Shown one piece after another: positions 18,239 to 27,800 of a DNA stretch of 53,502 nucleotides. Positions within the stretch are counted from its first letter, which is position 1; each line of letters opens with the position of its first letter. Origin of the DNA: an uncultured Saprospiraceae bacterium (lineage in GTDB: Bacteria; Bacteroidota; Bacteroidia; Chitinophagales; Saprospiraceae); assembly GCA_938045585.1 (NCBI GenBank), contig CALIAU010000009.1:1-53502 (forward strand). The letters are read 5' to 3'. The notes under the pieces are model-generated. The model ran no database searches. It worked only from the letters and a program-made list of their open reading frames with translations, and was not told the DNA's origin. The translations under genes were made by a program, and so were the position numbers.

Positions 18239-19468
18239 TTAACGTAATATACTAAAACTTCCTACAGAAAGTTTCTCTTCGCCACGACATATATATTTTG
18301 CTTTATAGATAAACATAGCTGGATTCATAGGATTTCCTTTAAACGAACCATCCCATTTATTATTTACATTATTTGTCTCAAACACCAGTGCGCCCCATCT
18401 GTCAAATATTCTTAAATACTCCAGTTCTTCTACTATAAAGTCGTTACTAATGCCATATTCATCATTTAAATTATCTCCATTTGGTGTAAAAGCTTTGGGC
18501 AATAGTAATTGATCACAATCTAGTTGTTCATCAGTGATGACACTAAGAAAGACAGTGTCACTTACTTCGCAAGAACCATGATTCATTGTAAGCACATATT
18601 CAGCAGACTCTGGTGGTGTAATGAAAGGCTCGAGCAGACTAGGATCATCAAGCCCGTCAATGGGCGACCATGAAAAATTGTTTGCACAGGTTCCACCTGT
18701 TTCAATTTGGATCCCATCTCCAGCAAAAAGAGTCATATTTTCTGTAATGATTTGATCTGTGTTTAAATCAAGACTTACCAGACTGGCAACATCAAAGGCT
18801 TGGTCATAAATTTTTAATTCGTCTATGCGTCCATTAAACAGATCTTCACTTGTACTCGTACATGGACTAAAGCCAATATATACGGCTGAGGTATCAGAAT
18901 AGGCATAATTTGCAAATTGGTCCTTAGATTCTGCAAATTCTTCATCCAAAAACAAACTATAATTGGTTCCTGATTTTGTCAGAACCATATGGTGCCAGCA
19001 TTTACTATCAGAGACATCAGCCGTAAGAGATAATCTATCTCCCAGATTAAGAATCAGATCAACTTCTAAGGTTCTGGAGACAGGTATGTAGCGTATTGCC
19101 ATGGTAGAATCCCTATCCAAACATTCTTCCTTTTTAATGGAAAATAGATTGTATGGACTATTAGAATCTTCTACCCAGAAGTAAAAACTAAGGGTAAAAT
19201 CATTGATGAAAGCATCTTTTACAACAGAATCAAGTTCAATATAGTCCCCGGTACCATCTAAATAAAGTGCATCATTGGCAGGACCACAATCACAAAAGGG
19301 ATTACCAAATGCTTGTGAAGGCATAGGAGCATTTAATTGGGCATCATTCAAATCACACATATTAAAATTATACTCATGTATAAGATTCTGTGCTACTGTA
19401 TTTTGCGCAAATAAAGCCAAGAATAAACTTAGAATAAGATTCAAGTTGATAAGAACGTTCTTTCTCAT
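18239..19468 (-). CDS. Secreted LamG/concanavalin-like protein with type B T9SS sorting domain
   Basis: 409 residues. Signal peptide about 1-26 (NTVAQ). Residues about 55-230 form a LamG-type jelly roll (LYLDGTGDYIELDS, FTLSFYFWVED, CWHHMVLTKSGTNYSLFLD, FNGRIDELKIYDQAF), a carbohydrate- or protein-binding fold. A short Ig/PKD-like segment follows (FSWSPIDGLDDPSLLEP). The tail from FTPNGDNLNDEYGI through IFDRWGALVFETNN to GSFSILR is a type B T9SS domain. It should be a surface-exposed binding protein. It is the first gene of a two-gene unit with the DUF1573 lipoprotein. Confidence 0.83.
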   Translation of the reverse strand: MRKNVLINLNLILSLFLALFAQNTVAQNLIHEYNFNMCDLNDAQLNAPMPSQAFGNPFCDCGPANDALYLDGTGDYIELDSVVKDAFINDFTLSFYFWVEDSNSPYNLFSIKKEECLDRDSTMAIRYIPVSRTLEVDLILNLGDRLSLTADVSDSKCWHHMVLTKSGTNYSLFLDEEFAESKDQFANYAYSDTSAVYIGFSPCTSTSEDLFNGRIDELKIYDQAFDVASLVSLDLNTDQIITENMTLFAGDGIQIETGGTCANNFSWSPIDGLDDPSLLEPFITPPESAEYVLTMNHGSCEVSDTVFLSVITDEQLDCDQLLLPKAFTPNGDNLNDEYGISNDFIVEELEYLRIFDRWGALVFETNNVNNKWDGSFKGNPMNPAMFIYKAKYICRGEEKLSVGSFSILR

Positions 19469-19500
19469 AGAATTATAACGTAATGTTCTACGTATAAGTA

Positions 19501-19508
19501 CAAATATA
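19501..19508 (-). promoter_or_regulatory. -7 promoter box of the LamG gene
   Basis: Minus-strand TATATTTG matches TAnnTTTG exactly and lies 32 bases upstream of the ATG at 19468. Confidence 0.5.
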
Positions 19509-19603
19509 CATTTTTGCCTTGCATATTTTTAGGCAATCAGAGGAATAGAAAGCAGAGTTCAATGAAATATTTTAGATTAGTCTAAATATTTATTTAACAA
19601 ACA

Positions 19604-20533
19604 CTAAATACTTTTGTTCAAGAAGAGTTCAGCAATAAAATAAACGTATAGTATTACTAGAATAAGTCCTTCGCACCTATGGATTTTCTTACTCAGACAA
19701 ACTAAGAAAAATAAGAAGGTAACAGCCATCATAAAAGGAGAAGAGAAATCTTGAATTACCTTTGAAATTTTCAATTCCCCAAACAACCTTGGCACGCCTA
19801 TAATTCCTAGCGTATTAAATAGATTAGATCCTAAAACATTCCCTACAGCAATCGCATGTTTGCCCTTTTTACTAGCATTAATTGAGACAATAAGCTCTGG
19901 TAGTGAGGTCCCTAAAGCTACCCCAGTCAATGCAATAATATCGGGGCTAATCCCCATTATACTTGAGATCCCTTCCATGGAATATATGGTATATTTTGCC
20001 CCTAAAAAGACAAAAACAGCACCAACTAAAAGTATAAAAAAGGTAACTGGAGAAACACTTGGCCTGTCCTCCTTATCTGTTTTATCTGCAGTGAATGAGT
20101 TAAATAAAAACACACCTAACATCACAATAAATACAGCTGCTTCAAACAAGCTGATATAGGCATCTTGTAAGGCAAAAAACAAGAGGATGGCAGAACCGAT
20201 TAAAAAACTCATATCGTTCTGCATAACATCGAAATTCAACTTAATTTCCTTAGCTATAACAGCGGTTACGCCTAATACAAGTAGAATATTGGTAATATTG
20301 GAGCCAATGACATTCCCAGCCACTATTTCTGAGCTCCCACTATATATTGCAGCTATTGAAGTCGCAAGTTCAGGTAAAGAAGTACCAAAAGCTACAATAG
20401 TTACTCCTATTACAAAGGGAGAAATACCTATTGCTAATCCTATTTTCTCTGCTGCCTCAATAAATTTGTCAGATGCTATTAATAATACTGCTAAACTGAC
20501 AACAAATAATCCGATATACGCAAGTAATCCCAC
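19604..20533 (-). CDS. Calcium/sodium antiporter of the CaCA family (YrbG-like)
   Basis: 309-residue inner-membrane protein with about ten hydrophobic segments in two inverted halves. Each half carries the alpha-repeat signature: GTSLPELATSI with GNVIGSNITN in the first, GTSLPELIVSI with GNVLGSNLFN in the second; the Glu of each PEL and the Asn of each GSN form the ion site. Length and motifs fit bacterial Na/Ca or K-dependent Na/Ca exchangers. The start codon is GTG at 20533; no in-frame ATG is nearer. It is divergent from tatC. Confidence 0.92.
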   Translation of the reverse strand: MGLLAYIGLFVVSLAVLLIASDKFIEAAEKIGLAIGISPFVIGVTIVAFGTSLPELATSIAAIYSGSSEIVAGNVIGSNITNILLVLGVTAVIAKEIKLNFDVMQNDMSFLIGSAILLFFALQDAYISLFEAAVFIVMLGVFLFNSFTADKTDKEDRPSVSPVTFFILLVGAVFVFLGAKYTIYSMEGISSIMGISPDIIALTGVALGTSLPELIVSINASKKGKHAIAVGNVLGSNLFNTLGIIGVPRLFGELKISKVIQDFSSPFMMAVTFLFFLVCLSKKIHRCEGLILVILYVYFIAELFLNKSI

Positions 20534-20654
20534 TCTTCTGATTTTATCTTTAAAGAATAAAGATATAAACTTATACCCTATTCTCCCCTTGTATATCTAG
20601 ATTCTATACTACAAAGCTTTTTTACGATTCAAACGTTCTTATGCGTAATAATTT

Positions 20655-20662
20655 TACTTTTG
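20655..20662 (+). promoter_or_regulatory. -7 promoter box of tatC
   Basis: TACTTTTG matches TAnnTTTG, only 9 bases before the tatC ATG, which predicts an almost leaderless mRNA. Confidence 0.45.
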
Positions 20663-20671
20663 TAGTGCATC

Positions 20672-21484
20672 ATGAGTTTAAAATCAAAAGAGCCAAAGAA
20701 AGATCAAAAAGAGATGTCATTTCTCGACCATCTTGAGGAATTAAGATGGCATATTGTACGTGCTGCAATTGCTATTTTCGTCGTTGCCGTTTCTGTTTTT
20801 TCGCTCAAAAAGTTTGTATTTGATCACATCATATTTGCACCAAAAAAAGATAGTTTTCCTACCTATCAATTCTTCTGTAATCTTTCTGAAAAAACGTGTT
20901 TCCAACCACCTGAATTAGAAATAATTCCAAGGCAATTAGGGGAACAATTTTTCACGCATTTAAAAGTTTCTTTTTGGCTTGGACTCGTTATTGCTTTTCC
21001 ATACATTCTTTGGGAAATTTGGAAATTTATTAAGCCAGGTTTGTACCAAAACGAGAAGAAAGCTGCGCGTGGTTTTGTAGTTATTTGTTCTTTACTTTTT
21101 CTTGCGGGAGTTGTGTTTGGATACTACGTTATAACGCCTTTTGGATTAACATTTTTAGGTAACTATTCTGTAGGAGCAGACACCATTAATAGCACCTCCT
21201 TAGAGTCGTATATTAACTATCTAACTATGTTTACTATTCCAACTGGTTTTGTTTTTGAGCTACCTGTTTTAGTTTACTTTTTATCACGCATTGGCATGGT
21301 TACTCCAGCCCTAATGAGAAAGTTTAGAAAACACGCCTTTGTACTTATTCTAATCTTAGCTGCAGTCATAACGCCACCCGATGTATTGACACAATTTCTC
21401 ATTGGTGTACCTGTATTTTTCTTGTATGAAATAAGTATTTATATTTCAAAACGCGTACACAAAAAATACCATAGTAATGATTAG
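20672..21484 (+). CDS. tatC: Twin-arginine translocase subunit TatC
   Basis: Receptor and core of the Tat pathway that exports folded, often cofactor-bearing proteins. 270 residues: charged N-terminus, the signature MSFLDHLEELRWH that binds the twin-arginine signal, then six membrane segments. The loop after the first segment is longer than in E. coli (about residues 50-90), a Bacteroidota habit. No tatA/B lies nearby. The stop codon overlaps the next gene by 8 bases. Confidence 0.96.
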   Translation: MSLKSKEPKKDQKEMSFLDHLEELRWHIVRAAIAIFVVAVSVFSLKKFVFDHIIFAPKKDSFPTYQFFCNLSEKTCFQPPELEIIPRQLGEQFFTHLKVSFWLGLVIAFPYILWEIWKFIKPGLYQNEKKAARGFVVICSLLFLAGVVFGYYVITPFGLTFLGNYSVGADTINSTSLESYINYLTMFTIPTGFVFELPVLVYFLSRIGMVTPALMRKFRKHAFVLILILAAVITPPDVLTQFLIGVPVFFLYEISIYISKRVHKKYHSND

Positions 21485-21917
21485 ACTTTCTTCTAATCTA
21501 AGTCTATTTTTTAAGATCTTTATTCCAACCTTTTGGACAGTGTTTTTTGGCGCCCTTACTATAGCCATTATCGTCTCTGAAGGCAGATCCATTTTACCAT
21601 TTGACCACAGTACAGAAATCATTGTGGTACTCAGTTTTTTTATCGTGTTTTTTGCTTTGCAATACTTTACAATTATGCGTCTTAAACGCATCGAAATTGA
21701 TAAAGAAAATTTGTTTGTAAGTAATTACTTTAACACCTATCGTTACTCTATTTCAGACATTAAAAATGTGAAGAAAATAGAGCTTGGTTTGTTTAAATTA
21801 TTACGCATAGAATTTAAAGACAAAACGCGTTTCGGGCATAAAATAACCTGCTTACTTAAAGACAAAAATTTACGAGAATACATTGCGCTTTTCCCAGGAA
21901 AATTACCGCTTGGATAA
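21477..21917 (+). CDS. Small two-helix membrane protein, possibly PH-like, unknown function
   Basis: 146 residues. Two hydrophobic segments (about 12-35 and 46-64) are followed by an 80-residue soluble part rich in short strands and ending in a helix (IEIDKENLFVSNYFNTYRY, then LLRIEFKDKTRFG), which resembles small bacterial PH-domain membrane proteins; this is a guess from pattern only. It overlaps tatC by 8 bases, so it is translated with it. Its last 15 bases overlap the 3' end of porX on the other strand. Confidence 0.65.
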   Translation: MIRLSSNLSLFFKIFIPTFWTVFFGALTIAIIVSEGRSILPFDHSTEIIVVLSFFIVFFALQYFTIMRLKRIEIDKENLFVSNYFNTYRYSISDIKNVKKIELGLFKLLRIEFKDKTRFGHKITCLLKDKNLREYIALFPGKLPLG

Positions 21918-23453
21918 TGTTACAAATGGACAAATCATTTCTTCTAAAGAAATGCCTCCATGTTGAAAAGTATCCTTATATACATTGTTGTAATGGTTGT
22001 AATTATTAGGGTATAAAAAGAACTTATCTTCCTTCGCAAAAATAAAACGAGAACTGACATTTGGCTTAGGTAAACCCACTCTATGTGGATCAGAAATATC
22101 TAAGACATCACTCTTAGAATAGTTTAGGTTTTTACCCACCTTATACCGTAGATTAGTAGTTGTATTTTTATCTGCAGTTACACGTGCCGGTGTCTGAACA
22201 CGAATGGTTCCATGATCAGTGGAAATACATAACTGAATGTCTCTATCAGAAAGCTTTAAAAGCATCTGGCGTAAAGGCGAATTTGCATACCAAGATTTAG
22301 TCAAAGAACGGTAGGCTTTTTCGTCTGAAGCTAACTCTTTTAATACTTCCATTTCTGTCCTTGCGTGCGACATCATATCTATGAAATTATATACAACAAC
22401 AGTGAGGTCATTATTCAAAAAATTGAGTGCAATATCAGGCAGAGTTTTGGCGACATTATTTCTAGTCACCTTATGATAATCCATTTTTACTGGACGTCGA
22501 ACTGTACGCTCTAATTGCTTTTCCAAAAAGAATTTTTCATGTTGATTTTTACCCCCTTCTTCAAAATCGTGCACCCATTTATCTGGAAACTTTTTTTGAA
22601 TTTCAGAAGGCAGTAATCCTGAGAAAATGGAGTTTCTTGAATACTGTGTGGAGGTAGGTAAAATAGACATGAAATAATCTTCAGAATCTATTTTAAAATC
22701 TTCCGTTATGGCAGGCTCTAAAATCTTCCATTGGTCGTATCGAAGATTGTCTAAAAGTACATAAACAACAGGCTTATCATTATTCAATAAGGGAAGTAAT
22801 TTGCGCACAAGCACATTGTGCGACATAGTGAGTTCGCCGTCTTCTACCCAGGTAGAATATTCTCGATCGATAAACTTAGAAAAGCCCTTATTTGCCTCAC
22901 TTTTCTGCATACTCAGAATATCCTTAAATTCATCCGAATAGGAGGAGTCTAATTTGAGCTCCCATCCCACAATACGCTTATAGATATCTATCCAAGTATC
23001 TAGATCATTTGCCTCATTAATATCTAGCAATATTTTTCTAAACTCTTGCTGGTAGTCAGAAGCTGTTTTTTCCGAAACGAGTCGCTTATTATCAGTAATT
23101 TTTTTGAGAGAAAGCAGTATTTGATTGGGATTGACCGGTTTTATTAAATAATCATCAATTCTAGAGCCAATCGCTTGTTCCATTATGTCTTCTGCCTCGT
23201 TTTTTGTGATCATAACGATAGGGAGGTTAGGTTTTGTCTCTTTTATCCTATCTAAGGTTTCTAAACCTGTCAAACCTGGCATAGATTCATCAAGAAATAC
23301 GACATCAATAGCACCATCTTCTGCGAGGTGGTCAATGGCATCATGTCCATTTGTGACAGTAACTACCTCATAGCCTTTCTTTTCTAAAAAAAAGAGTTGA
23401 GGTTTCAACATATCAATTTCATCATCCGCCCAAAGGATTCTGATTTTACTCAT
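21903..23453 (-). CDS. porX: T9SS regulator PorX: response regulator with PglZ domain
   Basis: Two-component regulator needed for expression and function of type IX secretion. 516 residues, close to Porphyromonas PorX. The receiver domain (1-125) has the acidic pair Asp10/Asp11, phospho-acceptor Asp55 in VVFLDESMPG, ITKN and the conserved Lys in YLIKPVNP. A helical middle region leads to a PglZ phosphatase/phosphodiesterase-like domain with VYVLLDNLRYDQW, the PTSTQYSRNSIFSGLLP segment (the Thr is a predicted metal ligand) and STDHGTIRV. The output is thus enzymatic, not DNA-binding. The sensor PorY is not in the window. Many T9SS cargo genes lie in this window but none is its operon partner. 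Confidence 0.93.
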   Translation of the reverse strand: MSKIRILWADDEIDMLKPQLFFLEKKGYEVVTVTNGHDAIDHLAEDGAIDVVFLDESMPGLTGLETLDRIKETKPNLPIVMITKNEAEDIMEQAIGSRIDDYLIKPVNPNQILLSLKKITDNKRLVSEKTASDYQQEFRKILLDINEANDLDTWIDIYKRIVGWELKLDSSYSDEFKDILSMQKSEANKGFSKFIDREYSTWVEDGELTMSHNVLVRKLLPLLNNDKPVVYVLLDNLRYDQWKILEPAITEDFKIDSEDYFMSILPTSTQYSRNSIFSGLLPSEIQKKFPDKWVHDFEEGGKNQHEKFFLEKQLERTVRRPVKMDYHKVTRNNVAKTLPDIALNFLNNDLTVVVYNFIDMMSHARTEMEVLKELASDEKAYRSLTKSWYANSPLRQMLLKLSDRDIQLCISTDHGTIRVQTPARVTADKNTTTNLRYKVGKNLNYSKSDVLDISDPHRVGLPKPNVSSRFIFAKEDKFFLYPNNYNHYNNVYKDTFQHGGISLEEMICPFVTLSKR

Positions 23454-23566
23454 ATATATTTGCTTTGATTAAAGTTTCAATAAAGTCTAAAGAAAAGTAA
23501 AACTTGCTTCTATAGTAAGAAAGGTTTCATAAAAAACGATCTTGCAGCTCTTATTATTACCTCAGC

Positions 23567-24778
23567 ATGAACAAAAGGAAGATTTTCAATGATCCTGTTT
23601 ACGGATTTCTCTATTTCCCATATGAGATTCTCTATGATTTAATAGATCATCCCTATTTTCAGAGATTACGTAGAATTTCACAGTTGGGTCTAACACAATA
23701 TGTCTATCCAGGCGCGCTCCACACAAGATTCCACCATGCCTTGGGAGCAGTACAGCTTATGATAAAGTCAATAGACACTCTGCGTATTAAAGGGATTGAA
23801 ATTTCTGAAGAAGAAGCAGAAGCGGTGTGCATTGCCATCTTATTGCATGATATAGGCCATGGTCCCTTTTCTCATGCCTTGGAACACAAACTCATTAATA
23901 CCCATCATGAAGAAATTTCCATCAAATTCATGGAAGAGCTGAATAGTCAATTTGATGGAAAACTAAGTTTGGGCATTGAAATATTTAAAGATAAGTATCC
24001 ACGCAAATTTTTACATCAGCTCGTATCAAGTCAATTGGATATGGATAGATTAGACTACCTCACTAGAGATAGTTTTTATACTGGTGTTGCAGAGGGTGTA
24101 ATCGGCTATGATCGTATTATAAAAATGCTTAATGTAATAAATGACCAAATAGTGGTAGAAGAGAAAGGCATCTACTCGATTGAAAAATTTTTAATTTCTA
24201 GAAGAATAATGTATTGGCAGGTGTATTTACATAAGACCGTGATAGCGGCGGAGCAAATGTTGATACGATTTATGGAAGAGCTCAAAAAGAAAAAAGCAGG
24301 AGAACGCTGGTTAGAGTCTGTCCCTAAGTACCTTCTACAAATCATTGAATCAGAGGATTTTACCTTAGACAATTCCGCACATTTAAATATGTTTTCCAAG
24401 GTTGATGATTTTGATATAATTTACCTTCTGAAATGTTGCACAGAAAGCTCCGATTTTGTGCTCCAATACCTCTCAAAATCTTTGATAAACAGGAAACTTT
24501 TCCATATTTTCACATCAACTAGCCCATTCAACAGTGACGAGTTGGAAGACCTCCGTCACAAAACTGGTAGTTTGCTAAACGTAGATAAACTAGACACCAA
24601 GGCTCTTATAATTGATGGCTCTGAATCTAACCTGGATTATAATGCATCACAGGATGAGATTAAGATTCTTAAAAAGAATGGAGAAACTGTCTCGTTTCAT
24701 CAATATTCTGATCTAAAAGTAAATACAGATAAGGATATTCTATACTATTTATGTTATCCTAAATACGTTAATGTGTAA
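23567..24778 (+). CDS. HD-domain phosphohydrolase (dNTPase/YdhJ-like)
   Basis: 403 residues. An HD superfamily metal site is clear: His in RFHHALG (56/57), His94-Asp95 in LLHDIGHGPFSH and a later Asp in DMDRLDYLTRDS. The N-terminal NDPVYGFLYFP and LRRISQLGLTQYVYPGA segments match SAMHD1/dGTPase-like HD proteins. The substrate is probably a nucleotide but cannot be set from sequence. It is divergent from porX, with 113 bases between, an arrangement that could share control. Confidence 0.85.
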   Translation: MNKRKIFNDPVYGFLYFPYEILYDLIDHPYFQRLRRISQLGLTQYVYPGALHTRFHHALGAVQLMIKSIDTLRIKGIEISEEEAEAVCIAILLHDIGHGPFSHALEHKLINTHHEEISIKFMEELNSQFDGKLSLGIEIFKDKYPRKFLHQLVSSQLDMDRLDYLTRDSFYTGVAEGVIGYDRIIKMLNVINDQIVVEEKGIYSIEKFLISRRIMYWQVYLHKTVIAAEQMLIRFMEELKKKKAGERWLESVPKYLLQIIESEDFTLDNSAHLNMFSKVDDFDIIYLLKCCTESSDFVLQYLSKSLINRKLFHIFTSTSPFNSDELEDLRHKTGSLLNVDKLDTKALIIDGSESNLDYNASQDEIKILKKNGETVSFHQYSDLKVNTDKDILYYLCYPKYVNV

Positions 24779-24787
24779 TACGTTACG

Positions 24788-24795
24788 TATATTTG
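24788..24795 (+). promoter_or_regulatory. -7 promoter box of the giant repeat gene
   Basis: TATATTTG matches TAnnTTTG, 49 bases before the ATG. The sequence before it repeats TACGTTA twice; no proper TTG at -33. Confidence 0.5.
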
Positions 24796-24844
24796 CGCCT
24801 TTGGAAAATAACTTATTTCATTAATATTTAATCTTAAATCAACT

Positions 24845-27800
24845 ATGAGAAAACTGAATACAATTTTCACTTCTCTTTTAGTTCTTATTACTTTCGTTGC
24901 ATACGCACAACCTGAAGCTGGGATGCCATCCGAGCCTGGGAAATGTTATGCGAAATGCCTTATCGGCGATCAATACGAAACTATTACGGAACAAGTATTG
25001 GTAAAAGACGCTACCACCAGAGTGGAAGTAGTCGGACCACAATACGAAACTGTGACTGAGCAAGTTCTTGCTTCAGAAGCAGGATCTGAACTTAGGGTTG
25101 TCCCTGCGCAGTTTGAAACTGTTACGGAACAAGTTCTTTCATCTGAAGGTGCTTCTTCAGTACAAATCAGTCCTGCACAATTCGAAACTGTAACTGAGCA
25201 AGTATTAGCTTCAGAAGCAGGATCAGAATTAAGAGTCGTTCCAGCACAATTTGAAACTGTGACTGAACAAGTACTCGCTTCTGAGGGAGCTTCATCCGTG
25301 CAAATTAGTCCTGCACAATTCGAGACAGTATCTGAGCAAGTAACCGCTTTAGATATGAATGGTGTTTCAGCAGCTGACCTTCGGGTTATACCTGCACAAT
25401 TTGAAACAATCACTGAACAAGTACTGGCTTCTGAAGGAAATTCTTCAGTTCAAATCAGTGCTGCTCAATTCGAAACAGTATCTGAGCAAGTAATTGCTTT
25501 AGATATGGGTGGCGGATTTAGCACAGGAGGTTCTACCTCTGTAAGTTCATCAGCAACACTCGACAATGTGAATTTTGAATCAGGATCTGCAAATCTAACT
25601 GCTGCTTCAGTAGCTGCTATTAGTTCTGCATGTAGTGCTATTTCCTCTGCGCGATCTTCTGCAGGTGGCTCTTCAAGAGTTGCTATTGTAGGTCACACAG
25701 ATTCACAAGGAAATGATGCTAGTAATCTTGATCTTTCACAAAGACGTGCTAAAGCTGTTTATGATGCTCTTGCAGCTGCTGGCTGTGATGTATCTGGTGT
25801 ATCACATGAAGGTAGAGGAGAAACTGCTCCTAAAGCTTCTAACGATACTGCAGATGGTAGAGCAATGAACAGAAGAGTGGAAGTTGTAGTATATACTACA
25901 TCAGCTGCTTCTGGTGGAAGTGTTGCTAGTGGAACAGGTGGAATTACTGATTACAGAATTACTCCTGCAACATTCGAAACTGTAACAGAACAAGTATTAG
26001 CTTCTGAAGGTGAGTCTAGAGTATCTATCTCTCCTGCACAATTCGAAACTGTATCTGAGCAAGTATTATCTTCTGATGCAGGTTCTGAATTAAGAGTTGT
26101 ACCAGCACAGTTTGAAACTGTAACGGAACAAGTACTAGCTTCTGAAGGTGAGTCTAGAGTATCTATCTCTCCTGCACAATTTGAAACTGTATCTGAGCAA
26201 GTGTTATCTTCTGATGCAGGTTCTGAAGTTAGAGTTGTACCAGCTACATTCGAATCTGTTTCTGAGCAAGTGCTTACAAAAGAGGGTTCTACAGTTCTTA
26301 GAGCTGTACCTGCAACATTCGAAACTGTAACTGAACAAGTACTCGTTAAAGATGCTTTCAAAACATTGAGAGTTGTACCAGCTACATTCGAAACTGTATC
26401 TGAGCAAGTTCTTGTACAAGATGCATATGACGTAACAGTTGTTGTTCCTGCTCAATATGAGTCAGTAACTGAGCAAGTGCTAACGAAAGATGCGTACACT
26501 ACTCTTAAAGTGATTCCTGCACAGTACGAAACTGTTTCTGAGCAAGTATTAACGAAAGATGCGTACCAAACTCTTAGAGCTGTACCAGCACAGTATGAAA
26601 CTGTAACTGAGCAAGTACAGACTAAAGATGCATATACAACGCTTAAAGTTATTCCTGCGCAGTACGAAACTGTTTCTGAGCAAGTATTAACAAAAGATGC
26701 ACACCAGACTCTTAGAGCAATTCCTGCTACGTATGAGACTGTAAGCGAACAAGTAATGACAAAAGCTGGGTATACTACCTTACGAGTAATACCTGCACAA
26801 TATGAAACTGTTTCTGAGCAAGTTTTAGTAAAAGATGCACATACAACTCTTAGAGCTGTACCAGCAACTTATGAAACTGTATCTGAGCAAGTATTGACAA
26901 AAGATGCGTATACAACGCTTAAAGTTATACCTGCACAGTACGAAACAATTACTGAACAAGTTTTAGTAAAAGATGCACACACAACTCTTAGAGCAATTCC
27001 TGCACAGTACGAAACTGTATCTGAGCAAGTATTGACAAAAGATGCGTACACAACGCTTAAAGTTGTTCCTGCACAGTACGAAACTGTAACTGAGCAAGTA
27101 TTAACGAAAGAGGCACACCAGACTCTTAGAGCAATTCCTGCACAGTACGAAACTGTAACTGAGCAAGTATTAACAAAGGATGCATACACAACTCTTAAAG
27201 TGATTCCTGCACAGTACGAAACTGTAACTGAGCAAGTATTAACGAAAGAGGCTACACAGAGATATGAAAGAATTCCTGCACAGTATACTACTGAGTCAGA
27301 GCAAATTCAAGTAGCTCCTGCTGAAACTAAGTGGGTTAAGAAGAAAGCAGATAGAGCTTGTCTTTCTGAAGATCCTAACGATTGTTTAGTATGGTGTCTA
27401 GTTGAGACTCCTGCTCAATTCAGAACAGTAACGAAGCAAGTAAGAGTTGGATGTTCAGATGGTTATACAGACAGTGGTGCTGATTGTGTTAAAACAATCG
27501 ATGTTCCTGCTGGATACTCTAACAGAACATACAGAAAGCTTGTAAGTCCTGCTACAACAGAAGCTGTAACGGTACCTGCACAGTATACTACAAGATCTTA
27601 CAAGAAACTGGTAAGTCCTGCTACATCTGAAGCGGTAGACGTACCTGCACAGTACACTACAAGAACATACAGAAAATTAGTAAGTCCTGCTACAACAGAA
27701 GCTGTAACAGTACCTGCTCAGTACACTACAAGATCTTATAAGAAACTTGTAAGTCCTGCCTCTTCTGAGTCTGTTGATGTACCTGCACAGTACACTACAA

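Noticed and set aside
17852-18242. Open frames opposite the DUF1573 lipoprotein
   Set aside because: Phe/Ser-rich translations are the expected shadow of the Lys/Glu-rich coding strand.
24970-27189. Long open frames on the minus strand opposite the repeat gene
   Set aside because: They mirror the 69-base period of the real gene and consist of the same low-complexity translation; no start signals or family likeness.
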